Source: an uncultured Bacilli bacterium (GTDB lineage: Bacteria; Bacillota_I; Bacilli_A; RF39; UBA660). From it: DNA of 64,000 bases. The position numbers were made by a program, and so were the translations under genes. Below, one piece after another: positions 7,099 to 16,031 of the stretch (positions are counted from its first letter, which is position 1; each line of letters starts with the position of its first letter). The stretch spans positions 62,001 to 126,000 of the forward strand of contig CAKORJ010000001.1 in assembly GCA_934101575.1 (NCBI GenBank), given 5' to 3'. The notes under the pieces were generated by a model. That model was not told the origin of the DNA and searched no databases. It saw only the letters and a program-made list of their open reading frames with translations.

Positions 7099-8937
7099 AT
7101 GAATGAATTTGAGAAATTGAGTGCTGAGATTAATGCTATGCGTGAGGAAATAAGAAATCTTGAGGCAGAATCTAGAAATCTAGAAAGATCTATTAAAGAA
7201 AAACAGAATGAAATAAATGATCTTGAGAATGAGCGAGAATCTGAGTTGTTAAGTGATGAACTTAAATCAATGCAAAACCAAGCTCAGACATTAGAAAATG
7301 ATATAAAGTCTATTGAAGATATGGTTGATAATAAAGAAAATGTAATAGCAAGTTTAGAAAATAGGAAAACTAATAATAGAGAAGGGATGAAAACTATGGA
7401 AGAAAATAATGTGAATGGTGTACTTGAAGCTATTGATAATTCAGAAAATTATTTTGAAAAAAGAATTGCAGATAAAAAACAAAGAATTGTTGTGTCTGAA
7501 GATATGGTTCAAGGTGTTGATGCTCAACAAGCAAGTTCAGGGTTAAGTGAAGATAAATCTTCTATACTTAGAAAACTTATTAATTCTGGTAAATTTATTG
7601 TTGACGGAAAGCTTGATGTTAAGGAACTTGCTTTAATTGTTGGAATTACTGAGGATCAAGTTTTACTTGAACAAGATTTTATTAATGCTAAGAATGATTT
7701 AAATAAATATGAAAAAGAGTTAGAAGATTTAGAACAACAACAAAAAAAATTCAATGAAGCTAAAGAAGAATTTAAAAGAGAAATACAAAAACAAAGAAGA
7801 ATGTATGATAGAAGAGTTGAAATGAGGCAAATTCGGGAAAATATGGCACGTAATGGTAATACCAGTCAAGATTTAATTGATAGCCTTAATAAAGATATAG
7901 GTCTTGATCATGCTGAAGTTATTAATAAAGTTAAGAAGTCTTTAGTTACATTAGTAAATGCATTTCCTGAACATGTTAGAAAAGATGCAATTAAATATAC
8001 TCAAATGATTTTGGAACAAAAGGCTGGAGATAAGTTTGTTGAATCTTTATTAGGTTCTAGAATTGCTGATAAGAATGATGTTTCTAATATGAATCTTGAT
8101 ACTTTAAATCAAAAAAGAGAAGAACTTCTTAATGAAAAAGAAAGTATTAAAGCTGAGATAAATGAACGATTAAATAATGATGATGTTGATCCAGTTCTTA
8201 ATGATAAGTTTAAGGATGTTGTTTCTAAATTAAAAGAAGTTGACGAATTTATAAAAAAACAACAAAAAGGTTCTTTTAATCCAGAGCCTCAACTTAGCAG
8301 TAATGAAGTAGTTTCTAAACTTAGTAACGCTCTTAGCGAAAAAGAAGTTGAAGTTATTTTAAATTTAAATTCTAATGGTAAAAAGGAAGTTCTTGAAGGT
8401 ATGGCAGAGGATAGAGGCGTTACTTTAGATGAACTTGTTAGGGCTGCAGGTAAGAAGAAAGCAAGTATTGATCTTGGTAAAGGTGCTCCTGAACATACTC
8501 ATGAAAATGATAATAATAAAAAGTATAAGCATTACGCATCTATTGTTGATAAGTTTAATAATAATGCTGATATTCCAGCAGTTAGTTTTGTAGATAAAGT
8601 TAGGGCTAAGGAAAAGGAAGAAGTAAAACGATTAAAAGATAAAAGAAGAAGTTTTTTAAAGGGTATGTTTACTCTTGATAGTGCTAAAAGAAGAAAAGTT
8701 AAAAGCATTAGAAATCGTCTTAAAGAAAGAATAAATAAAGAAAGAGAATTGGCAAATTCTATTAGTAGTGAAATGATTAGTGTTGATTATGCTCAGAATA
8801 ATGGTGTTAACCAAGAACCTGTTGTAGAGAATAATGATAGTGTTGATAATGTTTCTATTAATGATTTTTCTGAGTTTAATGATATTAGTGAAGAAGATTT
8901 AAAAAATGAATTTGGTGATTCTGTAAAAAATAGGTAG
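7099..8937 (+). CDS. Large coiled-coil protein of unknown function
   Basis: 612 residues from ATG 7099 (GAAGGGAG upstream; the in-frame codon at 7072 lacks such a site). Residues 1-100 form a heptad coiled coil (EINAMREEIRNLEAESRNLE onward). A short conserved-looking motif, YFEKRIADKKQR, lies near 115-130. A second coiled coil spans about 185-240, further helical stretches about 320-380, and a basic RLKDKRRSFLKGMF region about 512-555. No signal peptide or membrane helix. The FEK-x-I-x-DK-x-QR motif recurs at the start of the protein encoded at 9252, suggesting shared ancestry or a common partner. It could be cytoskeletal or chromosome-associated, but nothing in the sequence decides this. Confidence 0.65.
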   Translation: MNEFEKLSAEINAMREEIRNLEAESRNLERSIKEKQNEINDLENERESELLSDELKSMQNQAQTLENDIKSIEDMVDNKENVIASLENRKTNNREGMKTMEENNVNGVLEAIDNSENYFEKRIADKKQRIVVSEDMVQGVDAQQASSGLSEDKSSILRKLINSGKFIVDGKLDVKELALIVGITEDQVLLEQDFINAKNDLNKYEKELEDLEQQQKKFNEAKEEFKREIQKQRRMYDRRVEMRQIRENMARNGNTSQDLIDSLNKDIGLDHAEVINKVKKSLVTLVNAFPEHVRKDAIKYTQMILEQKAGDKFVESLLGSRIADKNDVSNMNLDTLNQKREELLNEKESIKAEINERLNNDDVDPVLNDKFKDVVSKLKEVDEFIKKQQKGSFNPEPQLSSNEVVSKLSNALSEKEVEVILNLNSNGKKEVLEGMAEDRGVTLDELVRAAGKKKASIDLGKGAPEHTHENDNNKKYKHYASIVDKFNNNADIPAVSFVDKVRAKEKEEVKRLKDKRRSFLKGMFTLDSAKRRKVKSIRNRLKERINKERELANSISSEMISVDYAQNNGVNQEPVVENNDSVDNVSINDFSEFNDISEEDLKNEFGDSVKNR

Positions 8938-8951
8938 AGAGGGGAATTATT

Positions 8952-9212
8952 ATGACTTTTAAAAGATTTGACGTTATAACTTTTGAGGAAAATGATAAAG
9001 TTGTAGTGCTAGCGGCTTTAGTACATGATGGAAATGAATACGTTTACGTAAATGAAATTTTACCAGATGAATCTGATGTTACAGATGTTTATAAGGTAAT
9101 GGTCGTACATTATGAAGATGGAACATTGGAAAAGGTAGTTGATCCTGAACTGTTACAAGTTTTATTGCCACAATTTCAAGTTTTATTAGAAAAGTATTCA
9201 GAAGAAGAATAG
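8952..9212 (+). CDS. Small acidic protein, possibly DUF1292-like
   Basis: 86 residues, ATG after GAGGGGAA, 14 bases after the coiled-coil gene. The N-terminal half is beta-rich (FDVITFEENDKVVVLAALVH, EYVYVNEIL); a VDPELLQVLLP helix follows. The layout of strands carrying DG or GNEY turns followed by an acidic tail resembles DUF1292 (YrzB-type) proteins, but the match is loose. Its operon position between two proteins that share a motif suggests a role in the same process. Confidence 0.6.
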   Translation: MTFKRFDVITFEENDKVVVLAALVHDGNEYVYVNEILPDESDVTDVYKVMVVHYEDGTLEKVVDPELLQVLLPQFQVLLEKYSEEE

Positions 9213-9251
9213 GCTTATGTATAACAAGCTTTCTGTTTTAGGGGTGATATA

Positions 9252-9917
9252 ATGGATGATAATGTTATTTTTATTGATGATTTTATCAATAAGTCAGATG
9301 CAAGTTTTGAAAAGCAAATAAATGATAAAAGACAAAGGGCTTTTGTGGCAAGACAAAAAATGCTTGAGCTTTGTGCCAGAAGATTAAATGAGGCAGATAT
9401 GAATGCAATTTTAGGGAACACTTTAGATGATGAACAACTTGCTAAGATTGCTAATGGGTTAGATGTTGAAATTAAAGATTTGAAAGATATTGCTAGTATG
9501 AAAGCTGAAATGTTAGGTATAGATTTTAAAAATCTTAATGGTGATAATGAAGAAACTTATTCTGGTGATGAAAAATCTAATGGTGATGATTTAGGTGAAG
9601 ATGAACATACTAAATCTGAGTCTAATGATAATGGTTCTTCTGGTGGTGGTGCTTCTGATTCTGAAGAAAAGAAAGAGGATGAAAAAGCTAAAACTGAGCA
9701 AGTTTTAGAACCGGAAGGTGAGAAAAAACCTAATTCAATAAAAGAAGCTGATAAGAAATTAAAAGCAGCTCTTGATTCTAGTCAGGCTACGGTTGGTGTT
9801 GGAATATTAGTAGCTATGGGTGTTGTATATCTTGCTGTTACTAATCCGGCATTGGTTGGAGCGGTATTGCTTGCAAAAGGTGTTAAAGATTATCGTTCAG
9901 GAGCTAAAGGAAAGTAA
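9252..9917 (+). CDS. Unknown protein with shared N-terminal motif and C-terminal membrane helix
   Basis: 221 residues, ATG after GGGGTGAT. The N-terminus ASFEKQINDKRQRAFVARQK resembles a motif of the 612-residue protein upstream. Residues 35-95 are helical (KMLELCARRLNEADM). A low-complexity acidic linker with GSSGGGASDSEEKKEDEK runs about 110-165. The C-terminal VGVGILVAMGVVYLAVTNPA segment (about 178-210) can form one or two membrane helices and is followed by a basic tail. It may be a membrane anchor for the upstream coiled-coil protein. Unrecognised family. Confidence 0.6.
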   Translation: MDDNVIFIDDFINKSDASFEKQINDKRQRAFVARQKMLELCARRLNEADMNAILGNTLDDEQLAKIANGLDVEIKDLKDIASMKAEMLGIDFKNLNGDNEETYSGDEKSNGDDLGEDEHTKSESNDNGSSGGGASDSEEKKEDEKAKTEQVLEPEGEKKPNSIKEADKKLKAALDSSQATVGVGILVAMGVVYLAVTNPALVGAVLLAKGVKDYRSGAKGK

Positions 9918-9918
9918 A

Positions 9919-9954
9919 AATATAGTAATATAGTTTGATTACTATATTTTTTTT
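9919..9954 (+). terminator. Intrinsic terminator of the 7-10 kb unknown operon
   Basis: Perfect 11-bp stem AATATAGTAAT (9919-9929)/ATTACTATATT (9938-9948) and a T run. Confidence 0.8.
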
Positions 9955-9962
9955 GATATAAT
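9935..9962 (+). promoter_or_regulatory. Promoter of ftsY overlapping the terminator
   Basis: TTGATT (9935-9940), 16 bases, TATAAT (9957-9962). The -35 box lies in the loop and 3' arm of the preceding terminator, a compact arrangement. Confidence 0.5.
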
Positions 9963-9979
9963 GTTTGTAGGTGATTATG

Positions 9980-10966
9980 ATGGGAATTTTTGATAGAATA
10001 AAAAATAGTTTTAAGAAAGAAAAGGTTTCGGACCAAAAAGAGGTTAAACTTTATGATAAAGGTCTTACTAAGACTAGGGATACTTTTGTGTCTAAGCTTG
10101 TTAATATAACTAATAAATATAATAAGATAACCGAAGAGTTTTTTATGGAACTTGAAGAGATTTTAATAATGGCTGATTTGGGTGTTAATACTGTTATGAA
10201 ATTTATGGATCGTCTTCGAGATAGAGTTAAGAGTGAACATATTGAAGATCCTTCTATGCTTAAGGAAATTATTGTTGATGAACTTTTTATTATTTATGTT
10301 AATAATGAAGTTATAGTAAATAAAATTAATTATGCTAAGGAGGGACCAACTGTTATACTTTTTGTTGGAGTTAATGGTGTTGGAAAAACTACTTCTATTG
10401 CTAAGATTGCTACTAAGGAGATAAGTAAGGGTAAGAAAGTTCTTATGGTCGGTGCGGATACTTTTCGTGCTGGAGCAGTTAAACAGCTTAAAGAATGGGC
10501 TGATAAGACTGGTGCTTCTTTTGTAGGTGATGAATCTTTAAAGGATCCTGCTTCAGTGGTATATGATGGCTTGAAATTGGCAAAAGATGATAATTATGAT
10601 GTTGTGTTAATTGATACAGCTGGACGTTTACAAAATAAAGTTAATTTGATGAAGGAACTTGAAAAAATAAATAAAGTAATTACTAACTTTATTACTGATG
10701 CTCCTCATGAAACTTTACTTGTTATTGATGCTACTACTGGACAAAATGGTATTAGTCAGGCTAAAACTTTTAAAGAGGTTACTAATATTACTGGAATAGT
10801 TTTAACTAAGCTTGATGGTACTGCTAAGGGTGGTATTGTTCTTGCTATTAAAGATGAAGTTGATATTCCTGTTAAATATGTTGGACTTGGTGAAAAGGCT
10901 GAAGATCTTAGTGTTTTTGATATTGAAAATTATATATATGGTTTATTTAAGGATATGATAAAATGA
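9980..10966 (+). CDS. ftsY: Signal recognition particle receptor FtsY
   Basis: 328 residues from ATG 9980. Earlier in-frame codons GTG 9971 and ATG 9977 overlap or crowd the AGGTGA site, so 9980 is preferred. FtsY is the GTPase that docks the ribosome-SRP complex at the membrane. N domain about residues 20-110; G domain with P-loop GVNGVGKTT, DTFRAGAVKQLKEWA, DTAGRLQ and TKLDGTAKGG; it ends with VGLGEKAEDLSVFD, the typical C-terminal motif. The acidic A domain is nearly absent, as in many Gram-positives. It overlaps ylxM by 4 bases. Confidence 0.96.
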   Translation: MGIFDRIKNSFKKEKVSDQKEVKLYDKGLTKTRDTFVSKLVNITNKYNKITEEFFMELEEILIMADLGVNTVMKFMDRLRDRVKSEHIEDPSMLKEIIVDELFIIYVNNEVIVNKINYAKEGPTVILFVGVNGVGKTTSIAKIATKEISKGKKVLMVGADTFRAGAVKQLKEWADKTGASFVGDESLKDPASVVYDGLKLAKDDNYDVVLIDTAGRLQNKVNLMKELEKINKVITNFITDAPHETLLVIDATTGQNGISQAKTFKEVTNITGIVLTKLDGTAKGGIVLAIKDEVDIPVKYVGLGEKAEDLSVFDIENYIYGLFKDMIK

Positions 10967-11247
10967 GTGATAAGGTTTATTTGACTATTCTTTTTGATTA
11001 TTATGAAAAACTTTTGACTGATAAAGATAGACAGTGTTTTAAAGATTACTATTTTTCTAATTATTCTTTGGCAGAGATAGCTGATATGTATAATATTTCT
11101 AGAAATGCTATTCATAAAAGACTTAAGAAGATTGAAGAGGAACTTTATTTGTATGAAGATAAGCTTAAGTTATATGAAAAGGAAAAAAAGATTATTTCTT
11201 TAATTGAAGATGAAGAATTAAAAGATAAGATTAAAGATATTTTATAA
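10963..11247 (+). CDS. ylxM: YlxM/p13-like HTH protein
   Basis: 94 residues, ATGA overlap with ftsY. The helix-turn-helix region DYYFSNYSLAEIADMYNISR with AIHKRLKKIEEEL matches the YlxM family (Pfam UPF0122). YlxM is a small factor encoded between ftsY and ffh in many Firmicutes, and in streptococci it modulates SRP GTPase activity. Here ffh does not follow; a terminator and the opposing spoIVA gene do, so the usual ftsY-ylxM-ffh operon has been cut after ylxM. Confidence 0.9.
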   Translation: MSDKVYLTILFDYYEKLLTDKDRQCFKDYYFSNYSLAEIADMYNISRNAIHKRLKKIEEELYLYEDKLKLYEKEKKIISLIEDEELKDKIKDIL

Positions 11248-11251
11248 ACTA

Positions 11252-11279
11252 AAAAAATACTTTTTGATAAGTATTTTTT
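11252..11279. terminator. Bidirectional terminator between ylxM and spoIVA
   Basis: AAAAAATACTT (11252-11262) and AAGTATTTTTT (11269-11279) give a stem with A and T runs on each side, so it can serve both converging genes. Confidence 0.8.
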
Positions 11280-12760
11280 TATATTACTATTGCTATTAAG
11301 TTGTTTGAACCTTTGTTTACGACTTTGGACATTGTTGTTTGAAATTTATATCTTACATTTTCTGGCATCATTGATATTTTTGATCTTATTCCTTCTTGAA
11401 CTATTTGATCTAGACTTCTTCCGAATATTTCACTAGACCATATACTATTTGGATCTGTGTCACTATCTTTCATTAGGTGATTTATTAGTTCTTTGCTTTG
11501 GGCTTCTGTGCCTATTATTGGTTCAAAGCTTGATTCTACATCTACTCGTATCATATGTATTGATGGGGCGGTTGCTTTTAGTTTTATTCCATATCTTGAA
11601 CCTTGTTTTGTTATTTCTGGTTTATCTAGTTTCATATCTTTTAGAGTAGGGGTTGCTACACCATATCCGGTTGTTTTTACCATTTTTAGAGCAGATTCTA
11701 GTTGTTCATATTCATGTTTTGTTTCTTTGTATTCTTGGAATAGTGATAGTAGATTTGCTTTGTTTGTTATATCTATATCTATCATTTCATTTAGTACTTC
11801 TTCAAATAAGTTTTTAGGAGCTTCTAGTGTTATTGTAATGATTCCTGTTTTTGGGTCTACTTCGGACATATATGAGTTTTCTATATACTTACAGTCTGAG
11901 AAATGTTCTATTATTTTATCTACATCTCTTAGTTTGTCTACTTCTATTACACTTTCTTTTATTTTTTCTATGTAGGCTTTTTTTACATAGTGACTTGGTT
12001 TTAATATTCCTATCCATTCTGGTATATTTATTTTTACTTCTAATATAGGAAATTCATATAGAGCTTCTCTTAATATGTTATTTATTTCCATTTCATTCAT
12101 GTTTATTACGTCCATTGGAAGAACTGGTACTTTGTATTTGTCTTTTAGTTGTTTTACAAGTATTTCGGTATCTTTGTGTAATGGTTTAGTTGTATTTAGT
12201 ACCATTATAAATGGTTTATTTATGTTTTTTAATTCATTTACTATTTTTTCTTCTGCTTCGACATAGTCATTTCTTTCGAATTCTCCTATTGAACCATCTG
12301 TTGTTACTATTATACCTATTGTTGAATGGTCTTTTATTACTTTTTCTGTTCCTATTTCTGCGGCTTCTACAAATGGTATTTCGTCTTTATACCATGGTGT
12401 TTTTACCATTCTTGGACCATTTTCATCTTCGTACCCTTTGGCATTTTCTATTATGTATCCGACGCAGTCTACTAATCTCATGTTGCAAGTCATGTCATCT
12501 ATTTTTATTTTTGCTATGTTATTTGGCACGAATTTTGGCTCTATAGTCATTATAGTTTTTCCTCCACTTGATTGTGGTATTTCATCTAGGGTTCTTTTTC
12601 TTTCGTATTCGTCTTCAATATTAGGTACTACTAGTTCTTCTACTACTTTTTTTATAAATGTTGATTTTCCTGTTCTTACTGCTCCGACTATGCCTAAATA
12701 GATATCTCCGCCAGTACGATAAGCTATATTTTTTATTATTTCTTGTTTATCCACAAGCAT
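11279..12760 (-). CDS. spoIVA: Stage IV sporulation protein A (coat basement ATPase)
   Basis: 493 residues, close to the 492 of B. subtilis. The start is the ATG at 12760; a GTG sits directly before it at 12763. SpoIVA polymerises on the outer forespore membrane, using ATP, to form the base on which the coat assembles. Walker A GIVGAVRTGKST is at residues 23-34. Family blocks IPQSSGGKTIMTIEPKFVPN, RLVDCVGY, GYEDENGPRM and KMVKTTGYGVATPTLKDM are present, as are IWSSEIFGRSLDQIVQEGI and the C-terminal GSNNLIAIVI that binds SpoVM and the membrane. It is a strong marker of genuine endospore formation. It converges on ftsY-ylxM. Confidence 0.97.
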   Translation of the reverse strand: MLVDKQEIIKNIAYRTGGDIYLGIVGAVRTGKSTFIKKVVEELVVPNIEDEYERKRTLDEIPQSSGGKTIMTIEPKFVPNNIAKIKIDDMTCNMRLVDCVGYIIENAKGYEDENGPRMVKTPWYKDEIPFVEAAEIGTEKVIKDHSTIGIIVTTDGSIGEFERNDYVEAEEKIVNELKNINKPFIMVLNTTKPLHKDTEILVKQLKDKYKVPVLPMDVINMNEMEINNILREALYEFPILEVKINIPEWIGILKPSHYVKKAYIEKIKESVIEVDKLRDVDKIIEHFSDCKYIENSYMSEVDPKTGIITITLEAPKNLFEEVLNEMIDIDITNKANLLSLFQEYKETKHEYEQLESALKMVKTTGYGVATPTLKDMKLDKPEITKQGSRYGIKLKATAPSIHMIRVDVESSFEPIIGTEAQSKELINHLMKDSDTDPNSIWSSEIFGRSLDQIVQEGIRSKISMMPENVRYKFQTTMSKVVNKGSNNLIAIVI

Positions 12761-12873
12761 CACTCACTTTCATTTAATAATATGACTTTTTAGTTTGTTT
12801 ATTAATAATTTGTGTATAAATCTTTTTTTTCTTTGTTTTTTTAGGGGAATTTTGTTAATTTTTAAACTTATTA

Positions 12874-12902
12874 TTGTCAACTTTCAATTCTTATTGTATA
12901 AT
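12874..12902 (+). promoter_or_regulatory. Promoter of ftsAZ
   Basis: TTGTCA (12874-12879), 17 bases, TATAAT (12897-12902), 26 bases before the ftsA start. Confidence 0.75.
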
Positions 12903-12928
12903 TTTATTATGATATAAGAGGGATGATT

Positions 12929-14164
12929 ATGAGGAAGATATACACTAGTATTGATATTGGTACAGATGAAGTTAAGGCTGTGACAATTGAAGAATACAAT
13001 GAAAAATTTAATGTTTTAGCAACTGCTCATGTTCCTAGTAAAGGAGTAAAGAAAGGTTTAATTACTGATGCTCAGGCTATTACTGGTTGTGTAAAAAAGG
13101 CAATTAAATCTTTAGAAAGTAAACTTGGTACTAAAGTAGAACAAGTGATTGCTGTTGTTCCATCTAATAATAGAGATATTAATATTGGTATGGGTGAGGT
13201 TGACATTAATACTAGTGATGCTCTTGTTGATGGTGATACAATTTTTAATTGTCTTCAAAATTCACTTAAGAAACATGTTTCTATGGATAGTGAGGTAGTT
13301 AGTGTTTTGCCTATTGAATATAAAATAGATGGAGCTAAAAAGGTTAAGAATCCTTTAGGTATTGAAGGAAGTAAACTTGCTGTTAAATCTGTTATTGTTA
13401 CTGTTCCAAAGAAAAATGTTTATTCTGTGGTAGGAATACTTGAAAATATTGGTGTTGAAGTTGTTGATATAGTTATATCTTCTATTGCTAATTATTATGC
13501 TGCTAAAGATAGTGAACTTGATAAAGATGTTGTTGCTCTTATTGATATTGGAAAAGAAAAAAGTGTTTTGTCAGTGTTTAATAAAGGAATTTTTGTTAAA
13601 GAGCTTATAGCTTCAGTTGGTGGAGAAGATATTGATGAAGTAATAAGATTCAACTTTAAGACTGATGAAAAAAAATCAAAAGAGATAAAAGAAGAATATG
13701 GGGTTGCTAGTAGGAAATATGCTGAAAGTGATGAAGAGTATAAAATAGTGAATAGACTTAGTCAAAACATTGTTGTTAATCAGTATATGTTATCTGAAAT
13801 GGTTGAATATAAGCTTATTGAGATACTTAAAAATCTTAAAAATGATATAAATGGCTTAACAAATCGAGAAATTAGTTATATAATAGTTACAGGAGCTATA
13901 ACATCTATGCTAGGGTTTGATGCTCTGATACAGGATACTTATGGTATGAAGGGTAAAATACTTGATGTTAATATTATAGGAATTCGTGATAGTAAATATA
14001 ATACTAGTTTTGGTGCTATTAAGTATTTTGTTGATAAGCTTAATGTGAGAAAAAAAGATTATACGATGTTTATTGATGAAAAGGTCGAAGAAATGCTAAG
14101 AGCAAGGAAGAAAATGGGGACAGGCAGTGCACTAGGAAAAATATTTGGAAAAATATTTGATTAA
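12929..14164 (+). CDS. ftsA: Cell division protein FtsA
   Basis: 411 residues from ATG 12929, spaced 7 bases from AGAGGG; ATG 12923 is too close to that site. An actin-like ATPase that tethers FtsZ to the membrane. YTSIDIGTDEVKAVTIEEY is the phosphate-1 motif, VALIDIGKEKSVLSVF the phosphate-2 motif and IIVTGAITSMLGF the adenosine motif. The SHS2/1C subdomain lies between (VIAVVPSNNRDINIGMGEV). The C-terminus GTGSALGKIFGKIFD is an amphipathic membrane-targeting helix. It lies 12 bases before ftsZ. Confidence 0.95.
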   Translation: MRKIYTSIDIGTDEVKAVTIEEYNEKFNVLATAHVPSKGVKKGLITDAQAITGCVKKAIKSLESKLGTKVEQVIAVVPSNNRDINIGMGEVDINTSDALVDGDTIFNCLQNSLKKHVSMDSEVVSVLPIEYKIDGAKKVKNPLGIEGSKLAVKSVIVTVPKKNVYSVVGILENIGVEVVDIVISSIANYYAAKDSELDKDVVALIDIGKEKSVLSVFNKGIFVKELIASVGGEDIDEVIRFNFKTDEKKSKEIKEEYGVASRKYAESDEEYKIVNRLSQNIVVNQYMLSEMVEYKLIEILKNLKNDINGLTNREISYIIVTGAITSMLGFDALIQDTYGMKGKILDVNIIGIRDSKYNTSFGAIKYFVDKLNVRKKDYTMFIDEKVEEMLRARKKMGTGSALGKIFGKIFD

Positions 14165-14176
14165 GGAGATGAAGTT

Positions 14177-15253
14177 ATGTTTGATTTAGCGATGACTGAC
14201 CAATTAGCTAAGATAAAAGTAATTGGAGTTGGTGGTGGTGGCGGTAATGCCATTAACAGAATGATTGATGCAGGAGTTAGAGGTGTTGATTTTATTGCCG
14301 TTAATACCGATGCTCAAGCGTTAAATGTATCAAAAGCAGCGAATAAGATTCAACTTGGAACTCTTGGTGCTGGTGGAAGACCTGAAATAGGAAAGGAAGC
14401 TGCAATTAAGGCTAAAAAGGAACTTGAAGAAAGTCTTAAGGGAGCTGATATGGTATTTATCACTTGTGGTATGGGTGGTGGTACTGGTACTGGTGCTGCT
14501 CCTGTAATTGCAGAAATTGCTCAAGGATTAGGAGCTCTTACTGTTGCTATTGTTACTAGACCATTTTCTTTTGAAGGAAAACGTAGAATGGATAATGCAT
14601 TATCTGGAATTGACGAACTTAAAGAACATGTTGATACTTTAATTGTTATACCTAATGATAGACTTAGAGAAATTATTGATAAATCTACTTCTATGCTTGA
14701 TGCATTTAAGGAAGTTGATAATGTTCTTTTAAGAGGTGTTCAATCAATTTCTGACCTTATTGCTGTTGTTGGTCTTGTTAACCTTGACTTTGCTGATGTT
14801 AGAGCAGTTATGGAAAAATCAGGTAATGCTATTATTGGTATTGGTATTGGAATGGGAGAAGATAGAGCTATTGAAGCTGCTAAACAAGCTGTTTCATCTC
14901 CACTTCTTGAAACTTCTATTCATGGTGCTACTGATGCTATTATAAATATTACTGGTGGATCTAATTTAACATTGTTTGAAGCTGAACAAGCTGCAGAAGT
15001 TGTAAGAGCTGCTGCAAATACTGATATTAATACAATATTTGGTTCAGTTATTAATGAAAATCTTACTGATGAAGTTATTGTTACAGTAATTGCTACTGGT
15101 TTTGATAAGAAAAACAAAAGTAAAAAACCACTTTATAACCAACTTAATAGTAGAAATGAAAATGGTTATATTGATGATGAGGATGACGATGATGGTGGTA
15201 GTTTTGATCCACAAGAAATTGAAATTCCTACATTCATGCATCGTAATTTTTAA
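14177..15253 (+). CDS. ftsZ: Cell division protein FtsZ
   Basis: 358 residues, ATG after AAGGAG. A tubulin-like GTPase forming the division ring. [17 protein letters not shown] is the nucleotide loop, [15 protein letters not shown] the tubulin signature, and [11 protein letters not shown] the T7 synergy region. After a short acidic linker it ends in [12 protein letters not shown], the conserved tail that binds FtsA and other division factors. The linker is short compared with most Bacilli. It is co-transcribed with ftsA. Confidence 0.98.
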   Translation: MFDLAMTDQLAKIKVIGVGGGGGNAINRMIDAGVRGVDFIAVNTDAQALNVSKAANKIQLGTLGAGGRPEIGKEAAIKAKKELEESLKGADMVFITCGMGGGTGTGAAPVIAEIAQGLGALTVAIVTRPFSFEGKRRMDNALSGIDELKEHVDTLIVIPNDRLREIIDKSTSMLDAFKEVDNVLLRGVQSISDLIAVVGLVNLDFADVRAVMEKSGNAIIGIGIGMGEDRAIEAAKQAVSSPLLETSIHGATDAIINITGGSNLTLFEAEQAAEVVRAAANTDINTIFGSVINENLTDEVIVTVIATGFDKKNKSKKPLYNQLNSRNENGYIDDEDDDDGGSFDPQEIEIPTFMHRNF

Positions 15254-15269
15254 TGTAAAGTATAGTTAG

Positions 15270-15295
15270 AAGCAGACTACAAGTTTGCTTTTTTT
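15270..15295 (+). terminator. Intrinsic terminator of ftsAZ
   Basis: AAGCAGACT (15270-15278) pairs with AGTTTGCTT (15282-15290) with one G-T pair; T run. Confidence 0.75.
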
Positions 15296-15330
15296 CATAT
15301 ACTGTAGTATAATTAGTGCTGGTGGAGGAA

Positions 15331-15825
15331 ATGAAAAAAGATAATAGAGAATATATTGAGATAGTTGAAAAATTACTTGAAAATAGAAAATTTAATAAAT
15401 TGAAATATGAAAGACATCATCATAATAGTAATAGGTTTAATCATAGTTTAGATGTGTCTTTGAAAACATATAGAATTTGTAAAAGATTAGGACTTGATTA
15501 TGAAAGTGCTACTAGAGCAGCACTTTTACATGATTTTTTCTTTGATTCAGAATTTGAAAATAAAAGAGAAAGAATGCTAAAGCATCCAAGACAAGCTGTT
15601 ATTAATGCTGAAAAGATTACAAAGCTTTCTGATAAGGAAAAAAATATAATTGAATCACATATGTATCCTGTTGGTGGAAAACTTCCTAGACATATTGAAA
15701 GCGTTGTTGTTGATATGATTGATGATTATGTTTCTGTTAAGGAAAAGCTTGGTGGAGATTTTAAAAGTTTGAAGGTGGCGTTTAATTTTTTATTTATTTT
15801 AGCTATAAGTGTTTTTATTAAATAA
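15331..15825 (+). CDS. HD-domain phosphohydrolase family protein
   Basis: 164 residues if started at ATG 15331, just after GGAGG with a tight 2-base gap; an in-frame GTG at 15316 is the alternative. A TATAAT box at 15307-15312 suggests a very short leader. Metal-binding pattern: HHNSNRFNHSLDVS with NH, then AALLHDFFF as the HD pair, then IIESHMYP and VVDMIDDYVS with a later His/Asp. This is the layout of small HD hydrolases of the YqeK/YedJ type. The substrate is unknown. It ends in a hydrophobic FNFLFILAISVFI tail. Confidence 0.7.
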   Translation: MKKDNREYIEIVEKLLENRKFNKLKYERHHHNSNRFNHSLDVSLKTYRICKRLGLDYESATRAALLHDFFFDSEFENKRERMLKHPRQAVINAEKITKLSDKEKNIIESHMYPVGGKLPRHIESVVVDMIDDYVSVKEKLGGDFKSLKVAFNFLFILAISVFIK

Positions 15826-15836
15826 AACATTTATTT

Positions 15837-15913
15837 GTCCTCGTAGCTCAGTTGGATAGAGCAATTGCCTCCTAAGCAATAGGTCGAAGGTTCAAATCCT
15901 TTCGAGGACGCCA
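15837..15913 (+). tRNA. tRNA-Arg (anticodon CCU)
   Basis: 77 nt with encoded CCA. Acceptor GTCCTCG/CGAGGAC; anticodon stem ATTGC/GCAAT with loop CTCCTAA (anticodon CCT); T arm GGTTCAAATCC. Confidence 0.97.
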
Positions 15914-15923
15914 TTTTGATTGC

Positions 15924-15949
15924 AACCCTTATAACAATAAGGGTTTTGT
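15924..15949 (+). terminator. Intrinsic terminator of tRNA-Arg
   Basis: Perfect stem AACCCTTAT (15924-15932)/ATAAGGGTT (15937-15945), loop AACA, then TTGTT. Confidence 0.75.
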
Positions 15950-16031
15950 TATATTACCGAAACTTAAATTTAAATCTAAATTTCAAGTAGAAACTGGAGT
16001 TTGAATAAAAAAGTGTAAATTAGTGCTAAAA

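Noticed and set aside
12764..12870. Sigma-E promoter for spoIVA on the minus strand
   Set aside because: CATATTAT-like and ATAC-like boxes occur but with poor -35 matches and spacing; in this AT-rich spacer they are not convincing.
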